Notes under the pieces: model-generated
Told to the model about the DNA's origin: nothing
Database searches by the model: none
The model's input: only the letters and a program-made list of their open reading frames with translations
Made by a program: the position numbers and the translations under genes
Assembly (NCBI RefSeq): GCF_016429005.1
Contig: NZ_JAELTV010000022.1
Span: forward strand, 1-36,231
DNA length: 36,231 bases
Direction: 5' to 3'
Origin: Pedobacter sp. ASV19
Lineage (GTDB): Bacteria; Bacteroidota; Bacteroidia; Sphingobacteriales; Sphingobacteriaceae
Shown here: positions 23,537-32,930 of the stretch, in pieces
Numbering within the stretch: the first letter of the stretch is position 1
Layout: every line of letters starts with the position of its first letter

Positions 23537-24076
23537 ATGAAGATCCTAAAAGGAATTCTATTCACGGTGCTGGGCCTGGTGGTTCTGGCGCTCGTTGTTG
23601 CCATTTTTGTAAAGAAAGAGTATACCGTAGAACGGGAGATCGTGATTAACAAACCACGGCAGCAGGTTTATGACTACATCAAATACCTGAAGAATCAAAA
23701 CAATTTTAGTAAATGGGCCAAAATGGATCCTGCAATGAAAACGGAGTTCCGGGGAACAGACGGAACTGTAGGCTTTGTGTCTGCATGGGACAGTAATCAA
23801 AAAAATGTTGGAAAGGGCGAACAAGAGATTAAAGGCCTGCAGGAAGGGAAAAGACTGGATACGGAAATCCGGTTCATTAAGCCCTTTGAGTCTACGTGCT
23901 CTGCGTATATGACAACAGAGGATGCGGGCCTTAATGCGACGAAAGTAACCTGGGTATTTAATGGAAAAATGAACTACCCAATGAATCTAATGTCACTTTG
24001 TATGAGCATGGACAAAATGATTGGCGGTGATCTCCAGATTGGCTTAAATAATCTGAAAGCGATATCGGAACAATAA
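23537..24076 (+). CDS. SRPBCC (START-like) family protein with N-terminal membrane anchor
   Basis: The 179-residue protein starts with one membrane helix (about 5-25, ILFTVLGLVVLALVVAIFV) followed by an SRPBCC-type domain: VEREIVINKPRQQVYDYIKYLKNQNNFSKWAKMD, then strands leading to KVTWVFNGKM and a final long helix. This fold binds hydrophobic ligands; the anchored polyketide-cyclase-like group is common in Bacteroidota and its ligand is unknown. It ends at a strong terminator. Confidence 0.83.
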   Translation: MKILKGILFTVLGLVVLALVVAIFVKKEYTVEREIVINKPRQQVYDYIKYLKNQNNFSKWAKMDPAMKTEFRGTDGTVGFVSAWDSNQKNVGKGEQEIKGLQEGKRLDTEIRFIKPFESTCSAYMTTEDAGLNATKVTWVFNGKMNYPMNLMSLCMSMDKMIGGDLQIGLNNLKAISEQ

Positions 24077-24078
24077 AA

Positions 24079-24105
24079 AAGGACTAACTCATAAAGTTAG
24101 TCCTT
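24079..24105. terminator. bidirectional intrinsic terminator
   Basis: AAGGACTAAC (24079-24088) and GTTAGTCCTT (24096-24105) form a perfect 10-bp stem with a 7-nt loop, flanked by A-rich and T-rich runs. It separates the SRPBCC gene from the convergent bacilliredoxin gene. Confidence 0.9.
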
Positions 24106-24127
24106 ATATTTTTTTAAGGATATTAGT

Positions 24128-24538
24128 CTAGCAGTATTGCTCAAAAGCACCGATCAAGCTGTCTGCAATCATTTGTGCAGGGCGGCCTTCAATTTGATGA
24201 CGTTCGATCATATGCACCAGTTTACCATCTTTGAATAATGCCATTGAGGGTGAAGACGGTGGAAAAGGCATCATATAGCCTCTTGCTCTGTCTACTGCTT
24301 CCTTTTCCATTCCTGCGAATACGGTAACCAGTTTATCCGGGTGTTTTTCATTTGCTGCTGCAATTCTTGCTGCAGGACGTGCATTGGCGGCTGCACAACC
24401 GCATACAGAGTTTACAACAACAAATACAGTTCCTTCAGTTTTGATGGCGCTGTCAACTTCTTCTGCGTTTTTTAACTCTTCAAAACCAACTTTGGTTAGC
24501 TCTGCACGCATCGGTTCAACTAAATATTCTGGATACAT
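24128..24538 (-). CDS. bacilliredoxin, BrxA/BrxB (YphP/YqiW) family
   Basis: The 136-residue thioredoxin-fold protein has the family CGC active site (C46-G-C48 in NSVCGCAAANARPA) and the conserved MPFPPSSPSMALFKDGKLVHMIERHQIEG segment. In Bacillus, BrxA/B remove bacillithiol from S-bacillithiolated proteins; whether this organism makes bacillithiol cannot be seen here. An additional cysteine is the very last residue (C136). A near-perfect promoter lies upstream. Confidence 0.92.
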   Translation of the reverse strand: MYPEYLVEPMRAELTKVGFEELKNAEEVDSAIKTEGTVFVVVNSVCGCAAANARPAARIAAANEKHPDKLVTVFAGMEKEAVDRARGYMMPFPPSSPSMALFKDGKLVHMIERHQIEGRPAQMIADSLIGAFEQYC

Positions 24539-24577
24539 ATCTTTATGTTTTTTGGTTATTTTAAATCTTAACTGCTA

Positions 24578-24608
24578 CAAAGGTACGGCACTGCTTTATA
24601 GCATCAAA
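24578..24608 (-). promoter_or_regulatory. promoter of the bacilliredoxin gene
   Basis: On the minus strand, TTTG (24605-24608) is followed after 19 nt by TACCTTTG (24578-24585). Both elements match the Bacteroidota consensus exactly. The leader to the ATG at 24538 is about 33 nt. This is the clearest promoter in the window. Confidence 0.8.
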
Positions 24609-24708
24609 GTTCTGGCTCTAAAGCAACTTAGTTTTTACCTTCAAATTACTTTGATAAAAAACAATATTTTTTTTTGTTTATCATGCCATGGTCACACCAT
24701 CAGCACCT

Positions 24709-24740
24709 TTTGAATTTGGCCAAACTATTGTGTAATTTTG
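24709..24740 (+). promoter_or_regulatory. promoter of ahcY
   Basis: TTTG (24709-24712) and TAATTTTG (24733-24740) are exact consensus matches separated by 20 nt. Transcription would start near 24746, leaving an unusually long leader of about 98 nt before the ATG at 24845. Confidence 0.75.
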
Positions 24741-24844
24741 TCACTAAAAAACAGGCAGTTTCGTTAAATAGGCGCAAACAGCGGATAACCGCACACCAAA
24801 AAAAATGCAACTACCTGCAAAACAAAAACTTAAAACATTATAAT

Positions 24845-26161
24845 ATGTCATCAGTAGAGACAACTTACGTTCCTTACAAAGTTAAGGACATTTCACTGGC
24901 AGAATGGGGCCGCAAAGAAATTGAACTTGCAGAAGCAGAAATGCCTGGTTTAATGTCGCTGCGTGCAGAATTTGGCCCATCTAAACCTTTAAAAGGCGCT
25001 CGCATTGCTGGTTGCCTTCACATGACAATCCAAACGGCTGTACTAATTGAAACGCTGGTAGAACTAGGTGCTGAAGTGACCTGGTCTTCATGTAATATTT
25101 TCTCTACCCAGGACCATGCTGCTGCTGCTATTGCTGCTGCCGGCATCCAGGTTTACGCATGGAAAGGTTTAAACGAAGTAGATTTTGACTGGTGTATTGA
25201 ACAAACGTTACACTTCGGACCTGAGCGTCAACCGCTAAATATGATTTTAGATGACGGTGGTGACTTAACCAATATGGTATTTGATAAATATCCTGAACTG
25301 ATTGCGGGTATCAAAGGACTTTCTGAAGAAACCACTACCGGAGTTCACCGTTTATATGAGCGAATGAAAAACGGAACATTGCATTTACCTGCAATTAACG
25401 TGAATGACTCTGTAACCAAATCTAAATTCGACAATAAATATGGCTGTCGTGAATCTCTTGTAGATGCTATCCGCAGAGCTACTGACGTTATGATGGCTGG
25501 TAAAGTAGCTGTTGTTGCTGGTTACGGTGATGTGGGCAAAGGTTCTGCTGAGTCTTTGAGCTCCCAGGGTGTTCGTGTTATTGTTTCAGAAATTGATCCG
25601 ATCTGTGCCCTTCAGGCTGCAATGGAAGGTTATGAAGTAAAGAAATTTGCGACCGCAGTTAAAGAAGCAGATATCGTTGTAACAACTACAGGTAACTGTG
25701 ACATCGTTCGCGCAGAGCACTTCAAAGTGATGAAAGATAAAACCATCGTTTGTAACATCGGGCACTTTGATAATGAGATTGATGTAGCCTGGTTAAATAA
25801 AAACTATGGTAATACTAAAGTAGAGATAAAACCTCAGGTAGATAAATATACTATCGATGGTAAAGATATTATTTTACTTGCTGAAGGTCGTTTAGTGAAT
25901 TTAGGATGTGCTACAGGACACCCAAGTTTCGTGATGTCCAACTCTTTCACCAATCAGACTTTAGCTCAGCTGGAACTTTGGACCAATACAGATCAGTATG
26001 AAAACAAAGTTTATGTTCTTCCTAAGCACCTGGATGAAAAAGTAGCTCGTTTACACCTGGCTAAAATTGGTGTAGAACTTGATGTTTTAGATCAGCATCA
26101 GGCAGATTATATCGGTGTTCCCGTTGAAGGTCCTTTCAAACCGGATACTTACAGATACTAG
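24845..26161 (+). CDS. ahcY: adenosylhomocysteinase (SAH hydrolase)
   Basis: The protein has 438 residues from the ATG at 24845; the open frame extends upstream to 24674, but that part is promoter and leader. Family segments are clear: [26 protein letters not shown] with the substrate-contacting lysine, the NAD motif [15 protein letters not shown], and the conserved C-terminal end FKPDTYRY. It splits S-adenosylhomocysteine into adenosine and homocysteine, removing the product inhibitor of methyltransferases and feeding the methionine cycle. Transcription ends at the hairpin directly after the stop. Confidence 0.97.
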   Translation: MSSVETTYVPYKVKDISLAEWGRKEIELAEAEMPGLMSLRAEFGPSKPLKGARIAGCLHMTIQTAVLIETLVELGAEVTWSSCNIFSTQDHAAAAIAAAGIQVYAWKGLNEVDFDWCIEQTLHFGPERQPLNMILDDGGDLTNMVFDKYPELIAGIKGLSEETTTGVHRLYERMKNGTLHLPAINVNDSVTKSKFDNKYGCRESLVDAIRRATDVMMAGKVAVVAGYGDVGKGSAESLSSQGVRVIVSEIDPICALQAAMEGYEVKKFATAVKEADIVVTTTGNCDIVRAEHFKVMKDKTIVCNIGHFDNEIDVAWLNKNYGNTKVEIKPQVDKYTIDGKDIILLAEGRLVNLGCATGHPSFVMSNSFTNQTLAQLELWTNTDQYENKVYVLPKHLDEKVARLHLAKIGVELDVLDQHQADYIGVPVEGPFKPDTYRY

Positions 26162-26166
26162 CATAC

Positions 26167-26196
26167 AAAAAGGAGCTGCGACTGCAGCTCCTTTTT
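26167..26196. terminator. bidirectional intrinsic terminator overlapping a stop codon
   Basis: AAAAAGGAGCTGC (26167-26179) pairs perfectly with GCAGCTCCTTTTT (26184-26196) around a 4-nt loop. It ends ahcY on plus and the deacetylase gene on minus, whose stop codon (26196-26198) lies in the T tract. Confidence 0.9.
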
Positions 26197-27188
26197 TATT
26201 TTCCTCCAAATTCATCCTCCACACTTTCCCGGAGATCATACATCATCCATTGTTTGTCCTTCACTGACTTCTGTTCGCTTTGCAGGAGTTTAATGAAATC
26301 ATTAACACCAACTGGCTCATTTCCGTTTCCATGGATCAGAACGATGCTCCCTGAACTGGCGGTTTGACCTTTGGCCAGCCAGGCATCACTTCCAACAGGA
26401 ATTAGTCCATAAGACAATACTTTGCTGATCAATTTAGGATCTGAAACCAGCCCTGGAAAACGGAAAAACACAGAAGGCATGATGCCATGCTGCAGCATCG
26501 CCAGTTCAGTCCCCATAACTTCAAAGTTCATATCGGTACCTGGCTCCAGTAAAAAATTAACTTTTAAAGGCGCAGTTGGACTAACCCGATGATTGTAGGA
26601 ATGATTTACCCAGGTGATGGAAACATCTCCTGATTTGACCAAATTTTTCAGCCAGTCAAGATCATCACTATGGGTCAGCATCCATCGACCCGTAATGGAA
26701 AGGGCCAGGGGTACCGGCCTTTCAGTTTTCTGGAACTCCTTCATAAGAGAAGTAAATATAATACGGTCAAGAGGTTTATGCGATGGGCAAAGATCAATGG
26801 TTAAAGTAATTCCTTTTTCTTTAGGAAAACCATGAATAATTCCAGCATCCTGTAAAGGAGTTTCCTTCATTTGTGCAGCTTCAATTGCCTTTACGTATGG
26901 AGTTTCCTTAAAAGTATCCATAGCCTGAGCCCAGGTTAAAGGTTTTACAACTTCAGCAGTAGCAGGCAGAATCCTGTTCTCCAGCTCCTGAGGATCGGTA
27001 ACCAGGTATTGCGTTCTTCCCTCCTGCTCAAATTTCCTCAGCACCAGCAAATCTTTATTCTGATCGCGAATCAGCCCATAGAACAGCTTGTAATTTTTGA
27101 TGCCTTGCTGCCCGAGGCAAGAAATTACAGAGAGCATACAAAAAACACAGCCTAAAAAAGTAGTTAAGAAAAATGGATATCTCTTCAT
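26196..27188 (-). CDS. polysaccharide deacetylase family protein, exported
   Basis: The 330-residue protein has a signal sequence ending in VISC (Cys24), so it may be a lipoprotein. The NodB-like barrel is recognisable by GITLTIDLCPSHK, NHSYNH (H196 and H200 of the HxxxH metal site) and FFRFPG. The usual TFDDG motif 1 reads TIDLCPS: the metal-binding Asp (D132) is kept, but the second Asp, normally the catalytic base, is replaced by Leu. It may still act on N-acetyl groups with a changed mechanism, or have lost or changed activity; the clade is common in Bacteroidota. It is divergent from pdxJ with only 25 bp between the two starts. Confidence 0.82.
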   Translation of the reverse strand: MKRYPFFLTTFLGCVFCMLSVISCLGQQGIKNYKLFYGLIRDQNKDLLVLRKFEQEGRTQYLVTDPQELENRILPATAEVVKPLTWAQAMDTFKETPYVKAIEAAQMKETPLQDAGIIHGFPKEKGITLTIDLCPSHKPLDRIIFTSLMKEFQKTERPVPLALSITGRWMLTHSDDLDWLKNLVKSGDVSITWVNHSYNHRVSPTAPLKVNFLLEPGTDMNFEVMGTELAMLQHGIMPSVFFRFPGLVSDPKLISKVLSYGLIPVGSDAWLAKGQTASSGSIVLIHGNGNEPVGVNDFIKLLQSEQKSVKDKQWMMYDLRESVEDEFGGK

Positions 27189-27202
27189 TTAATGATTAAG
27201 TT

Positions 27203-27210
27203 TATCTTTG
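27203..27210 (+). promoter_or_regulatory. -7 promoter element at the pdxJ start
   Basis: TATCTTTG is an exact TAnnTTTG match that ends 3 nt before the pdxJ ATG at 27214, so transcription would start at or very near the start codon. The -33 element is weak. Confidence 0.5.
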
Positions 27211-27213
27211 TAT

Positions 27214-27933
27214 ATGGCAAAACTATCTGTAAATATCAATAAAATAGCTACCCTTCGCAACAGTCGCGGTGGTAATAACCCGGATCTGATTAAAGTAGCC
27301 CTGGATTGTGAACGTTTCGGGGCGGAAGGGATCACGGTGCATCCCAGACCAGATGAAAGACATATTCGCTATCAGGATGTTTTTGACCTGAAAGCTGTGA
27401 TTGCAACGGAGTTTAATATTGAGGGAAACTGCAGGGAACAAAAATTTATTGACCTGGTGCTGGCGAATAAACCTGCACAAGTTACCCTGGTACCTGATGC
27501 CGAAGGTCAAATCACCTCTAATCATGGTTGGGACACCATAAAACACCAGGTTTACTTGCAGGAAATGGTCAGCCTCTTTAAAAGAGAAGGCATCCGGGTT
27601 TCTATATTTGTTGATCCTGTTCTGAACATGGTGGAAGCAGCAGCCAAAACGGGCACTGACCGGATAGAATTGTATACTGAAGCTTATGCCCGGGAGTATC
27701 CTAAAGATAAAGCTAAGGCAGTTGCACCTTATGTGAAAGCAGCAGAAAAAGCAGTGGCACTCGGTTTGGGCATCAATGCCGGCCATGATCTGGATCTGCA
27801 CAATCTAAAATATTTTTCACAGCAGGTTCCGGCTTTGCTCGAAGTGAGTATTGGCCATGCCCTGATCAGTGATGCTTTATATCTGGGTTTGGAGAATACT
27901 GTTCAAATGTATTTGAGACAATTAAAAGATTAA
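27214..27933 (+). CDS. pdxJ: pyridoxine 5'-phosphate synthase
   Basis: The 239-residue TIM-barrel enzyme starts [20 protein letters not shown] and has [13 protein letters not shown] (H43, R45, R49, H50 of the active site), then [19 protein letters not shown] and [15 protein letters not shown]. It condenses deoxyxylulose 5-phosphate with 3-amino-2-oxopropyl phosphate, the last ring-forming step of DXP-dependent vitamin B6 synthesis. A TTG six bases upstream overlaps the -7 element and is less likely. The small lipoprotein gene follows after 11 nt. PLP made by this pathway is the cofactor of GcvP encoded nearby, but they are separate transcripts. Confidence 0.96.
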   Translation: MAKLSVNINKIATLRNSRGGNNPDLIKVALDCERFGAEGITVHPRPDERHIRYQDVFDLKAVIATEFNIEGNCREQKFIDLVLANKPAQVTLVPDAEGQITSNHGWDTIKHQVYLQEMVSLFKREGIRVSIFVDPVLNMVEAAAKTGTDRIELYTEAYAREYPKDKAKAVAPYVKAAEKAVALGLGINAGHDLDLHNLKYFSQQVPALLEVSIGHALISDALYLGLENTVQMYLRQLKD

Positions 27934-27944
27934 ACTAAATTCAT

Positions 27945-28517
27945 ATGAAAACGCTATCTGCATTTTTCCTTGCTTCGGCATTCCTGTTCCTGATCTCCGG
28001 CTGTAAAAAAGGCGGAAGTATAGATGAAAGTACCGCCGCAGAGGTCATATCAAATTACCTTCAAACCAATCCGGAATATGAGAGTATAAAACTAGATATA
28101 GGTGAGGTAAAATTCAGAGGTAGGAAAGATGCAGTAGCGCTTGGTCAGTACAAAGGACTTAAAGAAAAAGGTTTGATTGTAATGAACCTTGACCAGCAGA
28201 AAAAAAGATTTTTATCTAAGGACAGTGTATACGTTTATACCATATTATTGACAGACAAATCCAAACCTTATGTACTCAAACAGGAGGCGAGCAAAGCAAC
28301 AGTCCGAGCTCTGGATTATGTTCTGGATGATGAAAAACCAGTAAAACTGATTAAAGGAGATGGCAGAATTGCGAGAGTAACGGTTACCCTTAAAAAGAAA
28401 GCTAATGATTTTGCTGTCTTTTTAAGAGCGAAAGGTTCTCCAGCAAGCTTCCTGACCAAAACCTATAAGTTAAAGTTTAGAAAAGAAGAAGGTTGGATCT
28501 TGGTTGGCGAATCGTAA
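27945..28517 (+). CDS. hypothetical lipoprotein
   Basis: I do not recognise this 190-residue protein. A lipoprotein signal ends in ISGC (Cys20). The mature part begins with a Glu/Ser-rich stretch and alternates short helices and strands (YESIKLDIGEVKFRG, GLIVMNLDQQKKRFLS, IARVTVTLKKKANDFAVFL). There are no further cysteines, so no redox site. It lies 11 nt after pdxJ and is probably co-transcribed, which does not imply a shared function. Confidence 0.75.
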   Translation: MKTLSAFFLASAFLFLISGCKKGGSIDESTAAEVISNYLQTNPEYESIKLDIGEVKFRGRKDAVALGQYKGLKEKGLIVMNLDQQKKRFLSKDSVYVYTILLTDKSKPYVLKQEASKATVRALDYVLDDEKPVKLIKGDGRIARVTVTLKKKANDFAVFLRAKGSPASFLTKTYKLKFRKEEGWILVGES

Positions 28518-28567
28518 AATATACATTTATAATCGTTTTGGGCAACCAGGGCTAAGGGTATTTTTAT

Positions 28568-28575
28568 TACCTTTG
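28568..28575 (+). promoter_or_regulatory. -7 promoter element for gcvP
   Basis: TACCTTTG matches the Bacteroidota -7 consensus exactly and ends 23 nt before the gcvP ATG. The nearest TTTG (28537-28540) is 27 nt upstream, longer than the usual spacer, so the -33 half is uncertain. Confidence 0.5.
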
Positions 28576-28598
28576 CGCAACTTTTTATTCAAAGATTC

Positions 28599-31478
28599 AT
28601 GAGCTTAAATATTCATTACAAAGAAGACTTTAAAGATCGTCACATTGCACCCAATACCGAAGATACCAAAGCGATGCTTCATACGCTTGGATTGGGTTCT
28701 ATTGACGAATTAATAGAACAAACTGTTCCTCAGAAAATCAGGTTAAAACAACCTTTGAATTTACCAAAGGCAAAATCTGAAAAGGATTATCTGAGCAGTC
28801 TAAAACAAACAGCTTCTTTAAACAAAGTTTTTAAATCCTATATCGGACAGGGTTATTACAATACAACCACACCTGGGGTTATCCTACGTAATGTAATGGA
28901 AAATCCAGGATGGTATACGCAATATACCCCTTACCAGGCAGAAATTGCACAAGGCCGCCTTCAGGCTTTACTGAATTTCCAGACCATGGTGATTGACCTG
29001 ACCGGAATGGAAATTGCAAATGCTTCTTTACTGGATGAAGGAACAGCTGCTGCTGAGGCTATGTTCATGCAATACAGCCTTCGCAAAAATCAGCAAGCTA
29101 AAAAGTTCTTCGTATCTGAATTACTTTTCCCTCAAACCATCGATATCCTGGTTACACGTGCCAATCCTTTTGGTATAGAACTGGTGGTCGGAAACCATGA
29201 GGAAATTGAATTAAATGAAGAGTTCTTTGGTGCCATTGTTCAATATCCTGCCGGAAACGGACAAGTGTTTGACTATACTGGTTTTGCTAAAACAGCTCAT
29301 GAAAAAAATGTAAAGATTACAGTTGTTGCCGACCTGCTAAGTTTAACGCTGTTAACACCTCCGGGAGAATGGGGTGCTGATGTTGTAGTTGGAACAACCC
29401 AACGTTTCGGTGTACCAATGGGTTTTGGCGGACCTCACGCTGCTTTCTTTGCTACAAAAGATGAATATAAAAGATCTATCCCAGGTCGTATTATTGGCGT
29501 AACTATAGACAGCAATAATAATTATGCATTGCGTATGGCATTGCAAACAAGAGAACAACACATCCGCAGGGATAAAGCGACTTCCAACATTTGTACGGCA
29601 CAAGCTTTACTAGCTATTATGGCTGGTTTTTATGCAGTTTACCATGGCCCCAAAGGCTTGAAACTAATTGCTGAACGTACACATGGCTTAGCCGTTACTC
29701 TGGCTAAATCTTTAGAAAAAATTGGTTATAAGCAGCTGAACAGTGCTTACTTTGACACCATTCAGCTTGATCTGGGAGACCTGACGGATTCTATTCACAG
29801 GGAATGCATAGACAATGAGATCAATTTAAATTATAAAGGTGGTATTGTAACCATTGCTTTGGATGAAACAACTTCTGCCGAAGATATCCAGTTATTGAAT
29901 AAAATCTTTTCTAAGGTAAAAGGAATTCCTGCTGATCAGGCTGAATTGACAGAGGGTAATGTTGAAACTGTTATTCCTTCGGCATTACAGCGCAGTTCAT
30001 CTTATCTCACCCACCCTGTTTTCAACAAGCATCACTCTGAACACGAGATGCTTCGTTATATCAAATCTTTAGAGACCAAAGATCTTTCTCTTTGCCATTC
30101 TATGATTGCTTTGGGTTCATGTACAATGAAACTGAATGCGACCACAGAAATGATCCCGGTAACCTGGCCTGAATTTGGACAAATTCATCCTTTTGCGCCA
30201 GCCGACCAGGTGGCTGGATACTATGCTGTTTTCAATGAACTTGATAAATGGTTAAGTGAAATTACGGGTTTTGCAGCAATGAGTTTGCAACCAAATGCTG
30301 GTGCACAAGGCGAATATGCCGGTTTAATGGTGATCCGAGCTTATCATCAGGACCGTGGAGACCACCAGAGAAATATCGCCTTAATTCCTGCTTCTGCACA
30401 TGGAACCAATCCTGCTTCTGCCGCAATGGCCGGTATGAAGATCATTATTGTGAAATCTCTGGAGAATGGAAACATTGATGTTGAGGATCTGAAAGCTAAA
30501 GCTGAAGAAAATAAAGATAATCTTTCCTGCCTGATGGTTACCTATCCTTCTACACATGGTGTTTTTGAGGAAAGTATCATCGACATCTGTAACATCATAC
30601 ATGAGAATGGTGGTCAGGTTTATATGGATGGAGCCAATATGAATGCACAAGTTGGACTAACCAGCCCTGGTACTATAGGTGCTGATGTTTGCCACCTGAA
30701 TCTACATAAGACTTTCTGCATCCCTCACGGTGGTGGCGGTCCTGGTATGGGACCAATTGGCGTAGCCAAACACCTGGTTCCTTACTTACCTGGTCATGCT
30801 GTTGTAAATATTGACAAGGGTAAATCTATCCACGCAGTTTCTTCTGCTCCATGGGGTTCTGCATCTATTCTGGTAATCTCACACGCCTATATTGCCATGA
30901 TGGGCGGCGAAGGGTTGAAAAATGCAACACAGTATGCAATTCTGAATGCAAACTACATGAAAGCACGCCTGGAGCAACACTATCCAGTTTTATATACAGG
31001 TAGTAATGGCCGTTGTGCGCATGAGATGATCCTGGACTGCAGATCCTTCAAAAACTTTGGTATTGAGGTAGTAGATATTGCTAAACGATTAATGGATTAT
31101 GGCTTCCATGCACCAACAGTATCTTTCCCGGTTGCAGGAACCTTAATGGTGGAACCTACAGAGAGTGAACCTAAACACGAATTAGATAGATTTTGCGATG
31201 CCTTGATCGCCATCAGAGCAGAGATTACGGCTATTGAAAGTGGTAACAGTGATAAAACTGATAATGCATTAAAGAATGCGCCACACACTGCAGCCGTTGT
31301 TACAGGCGATGAGTGGTCGCACAGTTATAGCAGAAAAACAGCAGCATTCCCTCTGCCATATGTAGCTGAATACAAGTTCTGGCCATCCGTTGGAAGGGTA
31401 AACGACTCATTTGGAGATCGTTCCCTGGTCTGTGCTTGTCCTCCTATTGAAAGCTATATGGAAGAAACGCTAGTCTAA
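28599..31478 (+). CDS. gcvP: glycine dehydrogenase (aminomethyl-transferring), P protein
   Basis: At 959 residues this is the single-chain P protein of the glycine cleavage system, not the split gcvPA/gcvPB form. The N-terminal half begins with the typical FKDRHIAPN and carries the [11 protein letters not shown] segment. The C-terminal half holds [13 protein letters not shown] and the PLP lysine K704 in [19 protein letters not shown]. It decarboxylates glycine and transfers the aminomethyl group to lipoyl-GcvH; gcvT and gcvH are not in the window. It has its own -7 element and terminator, so it is a single-gene unit. Confidence 0.97.
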   Translation: MSLNIHYKEDFKDRHIAPNTEDTKAMLHTLGLGSIDELIEQTVPQKIRLKQPLNLPKAKSEKDYLSSLKQTASLNKVFKSYIGQGYYNTTTPGVILRNVMENPGWYTQYTPYQAEIAQGRLQALLNFQTMVIDLTGMEIANASLLDEGTAAAEAMFMQYSLRKNQQAKKFFVSELLFPQTIDILVTRANPFGIELVVGNHEEIELNEEFFGAIVQYPAGNGQVFDYTGFAKTAHEKNVKITVVADLLSLTLLTPPGEWGADVVVGTTQRFGVPMGFGGPHAAFFATKDEYKRSIPGRIIGVTIDSNNNYALRMALQTREQHIRRDKATSNICTAQALLAIMAGFYAVYHGPKGLKLIAERTHGLAVTLAKSLEKIGYKQLNSAYFDTIQLDLGDLTDSIHRECIDNEINLNYKGGIVTIALDETTSAEDIQLLNKIFSKVKGIPADQAELTEGNVETVIPSALQRSSSYLTHPVFNKHHSEHEMLRYIKSLETKDLSLCHSMIALGSCTMKLNATTEMIPVTWPEFGQIHPFAPADQVAGYYAVFNELDKWLSEITGFAAMSLQPNAGAQGEYAGLMVIRAYHQDRGDHQRNIALIPASAHGTNPASAAMAGMKIIIVKSLENGNIDVEDLKAKAEENKDNLSCLMVTYPSTHGVFEESIIDICNIIHENGGQVYMDGANMNAQVGLTSPGTIGADVCHLNLHKTFCIPHGGGGPGMGPIGVAKHLVPYLPGHAVVNIDKGKSIHAVSSAPWGSASILVISHAYIAMMGGEGLKNATQYAILNANYMKARLEQHYPVLYTGSNGRCAHEMILDCRSFKNFGIEVVDIAKRLMDYGFHAPTVSFPVAGTLMVEPTESEPKHELDRFCDALIAIRAEITAIESGNSDKTDNALKNAPHTAAVVTGDEWSHSYSRKTAAFPLPYVAEYKFWPSVGRVNDSFGDRSLVCACPPIESYMEETLV

Positions 31479-31490
31479 ATGCATCAAAAT

Positions 31491-31526
31491 AAAAAAAGGC
31501 CATTTAAGTTTAAATGGCCTTTTTTT
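31491..31526 (+). terminator. intrinsic terminator after gcvP
   Basis: GGCCATTTA (31498-31506) and TAAATGGCC (31511-31519) form a perfect stem extended by seven A-T pairs on the outside (31491-31497 with 31520-31526), with a 4-nt loop. The T run lies on the plus side. Confidence 0.9.
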
Positions 31527-31587
31527 ATTTTTTAACAATTCAATCTATTTTATATCTTTATACTATGGCTCTCTTTACTAAATCAAG

Positions 31588-31986
31588 ATGGATTCTAAAA
31601 TTAATTTACTTGTTATTGACGATGATGACATCAATATTTTCATCATAAAAAAAATTGTAGAGAAGACTGGATTTGCCGTGAATATGGTGTCCAAATCAAA
31701 TGGCCAACTGGCCATTGACTATCTTGTACAAGTCCTTAAAGATGATGAACCTTTTCCTCAGCTCATGCTGATTGACATTAATATGCCCGTTTTGAATGGA
31801 TGGGAATTTATCGAGGCTTATGAAAGAATGGATGTCAGCAAAAGATCTGACCTCTATATGCTTTCCTCGTCCGTATATGAAAATGACATAGAAAAAGCCA
31901 AAACCTATAAGATTGTGAAGGGTTTTATTTCAAAACCCTTGTCCATAGATCGCTTAATAGAGCTTTTAAAAGCAATTAATGAATAA
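31588..31986 (+). CDS. response regulator receiver-domain protein (CheY-like, single domain)
   Basis: The 132-residue protein consists only of a receiver domain. It has the acidic pocket DDDD (11-14), phospho-acceptor D63 in LIDINMP, the Ser cluster SSS at about 93-95 in the switch Thr/Ser position, and K116 in FISKPLS. There is no output domain and no histidine kinase nearby, so it must act by protein contact or as a phosphorelay step. Similar stand-alone receivers are frequent in Sphingobacteriaceae. It is convergent with the MBL-fold gene, with 12 bp between stops. Confidence 0.9.
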   Translation: MDSKINLLVIDDDDINIFIIKKIVEKTGFAVNMVSKSNGQLAIDYLVQVLKDDEPFPQLMLIDINMPVLNGWEFIEAYERMDVSKRSDLYMLSSSVYENDIEKAKTYKIVKGFISKPLSIDRLIELLKAINE

Positions 31987-31998
31987 ACCTCAGCTCTA

Positions 31999-32769
31999 CT
32001 AAACAATGTTAAAAACGCCATCCTGGTAGGTTACATGTCCGGTAGCCTTAGTCTTTGCATGGTAAAACAGGCAATTCCAATTTTCCAAGGCCGCTTTTTT
32101 TCCATACTCTTCTCTAAGTTCCATTGCTTTCCGCCCATCAAAATCATATTTAGCAATAAACCTTCTTAATAACTCTTCCGGTTCAGGTAAGACGTCTCCA
32201 CCGAAGAAGACCTGATCGGTACCGTCATTCAAAAGAAAAGTCTGGTGAAAAGGGGTATGTGCGCCAGTCAATTCATAACTGATCCCCGTTATAAACAGGC
32301 CAGTACCCTCCACAAAATGCAATTGTGCATTTCTCTGCAGGAAGTCAAAGATCTCTGTTTTATAAGAAGATGAAGTATTGGTAAATGCATTTTCCCATTC
32401 CCCTCTTTGAATTACATAGGTGGCGTTTGGAAAACTAAGTTCTGTTTTTCCGTTATATTCGTGAATCATCCCGCCAGAATGATCAAAATGCAGATGAGAC
32501 ATCAACACATAATCTACCTCTTCAGGCTCGAAACCTGCTTTCCGAATATTTTCATGTAAGATCAATTCTCCCGATTCGTTGCTATATCCAAGGCCAGTAT
32601 CGAACAACAGCAACAGATCGTTCATTTTCACTAAAAACGGCTGAACATGAATAAACAGCGATGCAGGACGGTCTTTTGGACTATGAATTTCCGGATTAAA
32701 AGGAATAAATTTTTTACTGGCATCTACGGAGTAAGAACCTTCATATAGTGTGAAAACTTGCAAGGGCAT
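31999..32769 (-). CDS. MBL-fold metallo-hydrolase
   Basis: The 256-residue protein has the metallo-beta-lactamase fold with a complete metal site: H92, H94, D96 and H97 in SHLHFDHSGG, H171 in GAHTPFH, D192 in GGDVLP and H237 near the end (LFYHAKT). It has no signal peptide, so it is cytosolic. Its shape fits the lactonase/quorum-quenching-like hydrolase group, but this motif is shared by many substrates, and none can be named here. Confidence 0.87.
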   Translation of the reverse strand: MPLQVFTLYEGSYSVDASKKFIPFNPEIHSPKDRPASLFIHVQPFLVKMNDLLLLFDTGLGYSNESGELILHENIRKAGFEPEEVDYVLMSHLHFDHSGGMIHEYNGKTELSFPNATYVIQRGEWENAFTNTSSSYKTEIFDFLQRNAQLHFVEGTGLFITGISYELTGAHTPFHQTFLLNDGTDQVFFGGDVLPEPEELLRRFIAKYDFDGRKAMELREEYGKKAALENWNCLFYHAKTKATGHVTYQDGVFNIV

Positions 32770-32815
32770 AGGTATTAGTAAGACGAGAAATTAATGATAT
32801 CTTTACGAATCGATA

Positions 32816-32823
32816 CAAAGATA
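32816..32823 (-). promoter_or_regulatory. -7 promoter element for the MBL-fold gene
   Basis: CAAAGATA on plus reads TATCTTTG on minus, an exact -7 match 46 nt upstream of the ATG at 32769. TATCTTT at 32798-32804 and AAAGATA at 32817-32823 also form a 7-bp inverted repeat. No good -33 element is visible. Confidence 0.4.
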
Positions 32824-32930
32824 GGGAACCTGTATGAATTTACCACTAACAAAACCATAAGGCACATCCATTTAAACGCTCTAACAAAAGAACAACAGCT
32901 TAATGATCAATAAAGAACAATAAAGGCTTA

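Larger units (their letters stand above)
24539..24844. promoter_or_regulatory. divergent control region, bacilliredoxin versus ahcY
   Basis: These 306 bp hold no credible gene. The left part has the minus-strand promoter of the bacilliredoxin gene. The right part has the ahcY promoter, a perfect ATGGT-CAC-ACCAT palindrome at 24688-24700 just upstream of its -33 element, and a roughly 98-nt ahcY leader with a small GCGG-ATAA-CCGC hairpin (24781-24792). A run of nine T lies at 24667-24675. Confidence 0.6.

Noticed and set aside
24746-24844. SAH or SAM riboswitch in the ahcY leader
   Set aside because: No recognised conserved core or pseudoknot of known classes could be aligned by eye; only a 4-bp hairpin is clear, so no riboswitch is called.
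24674-24844. Long N-terminal extension of ahcY
   Set aside because: It contains the promoter and leader; the conserved protein begins at 24845.
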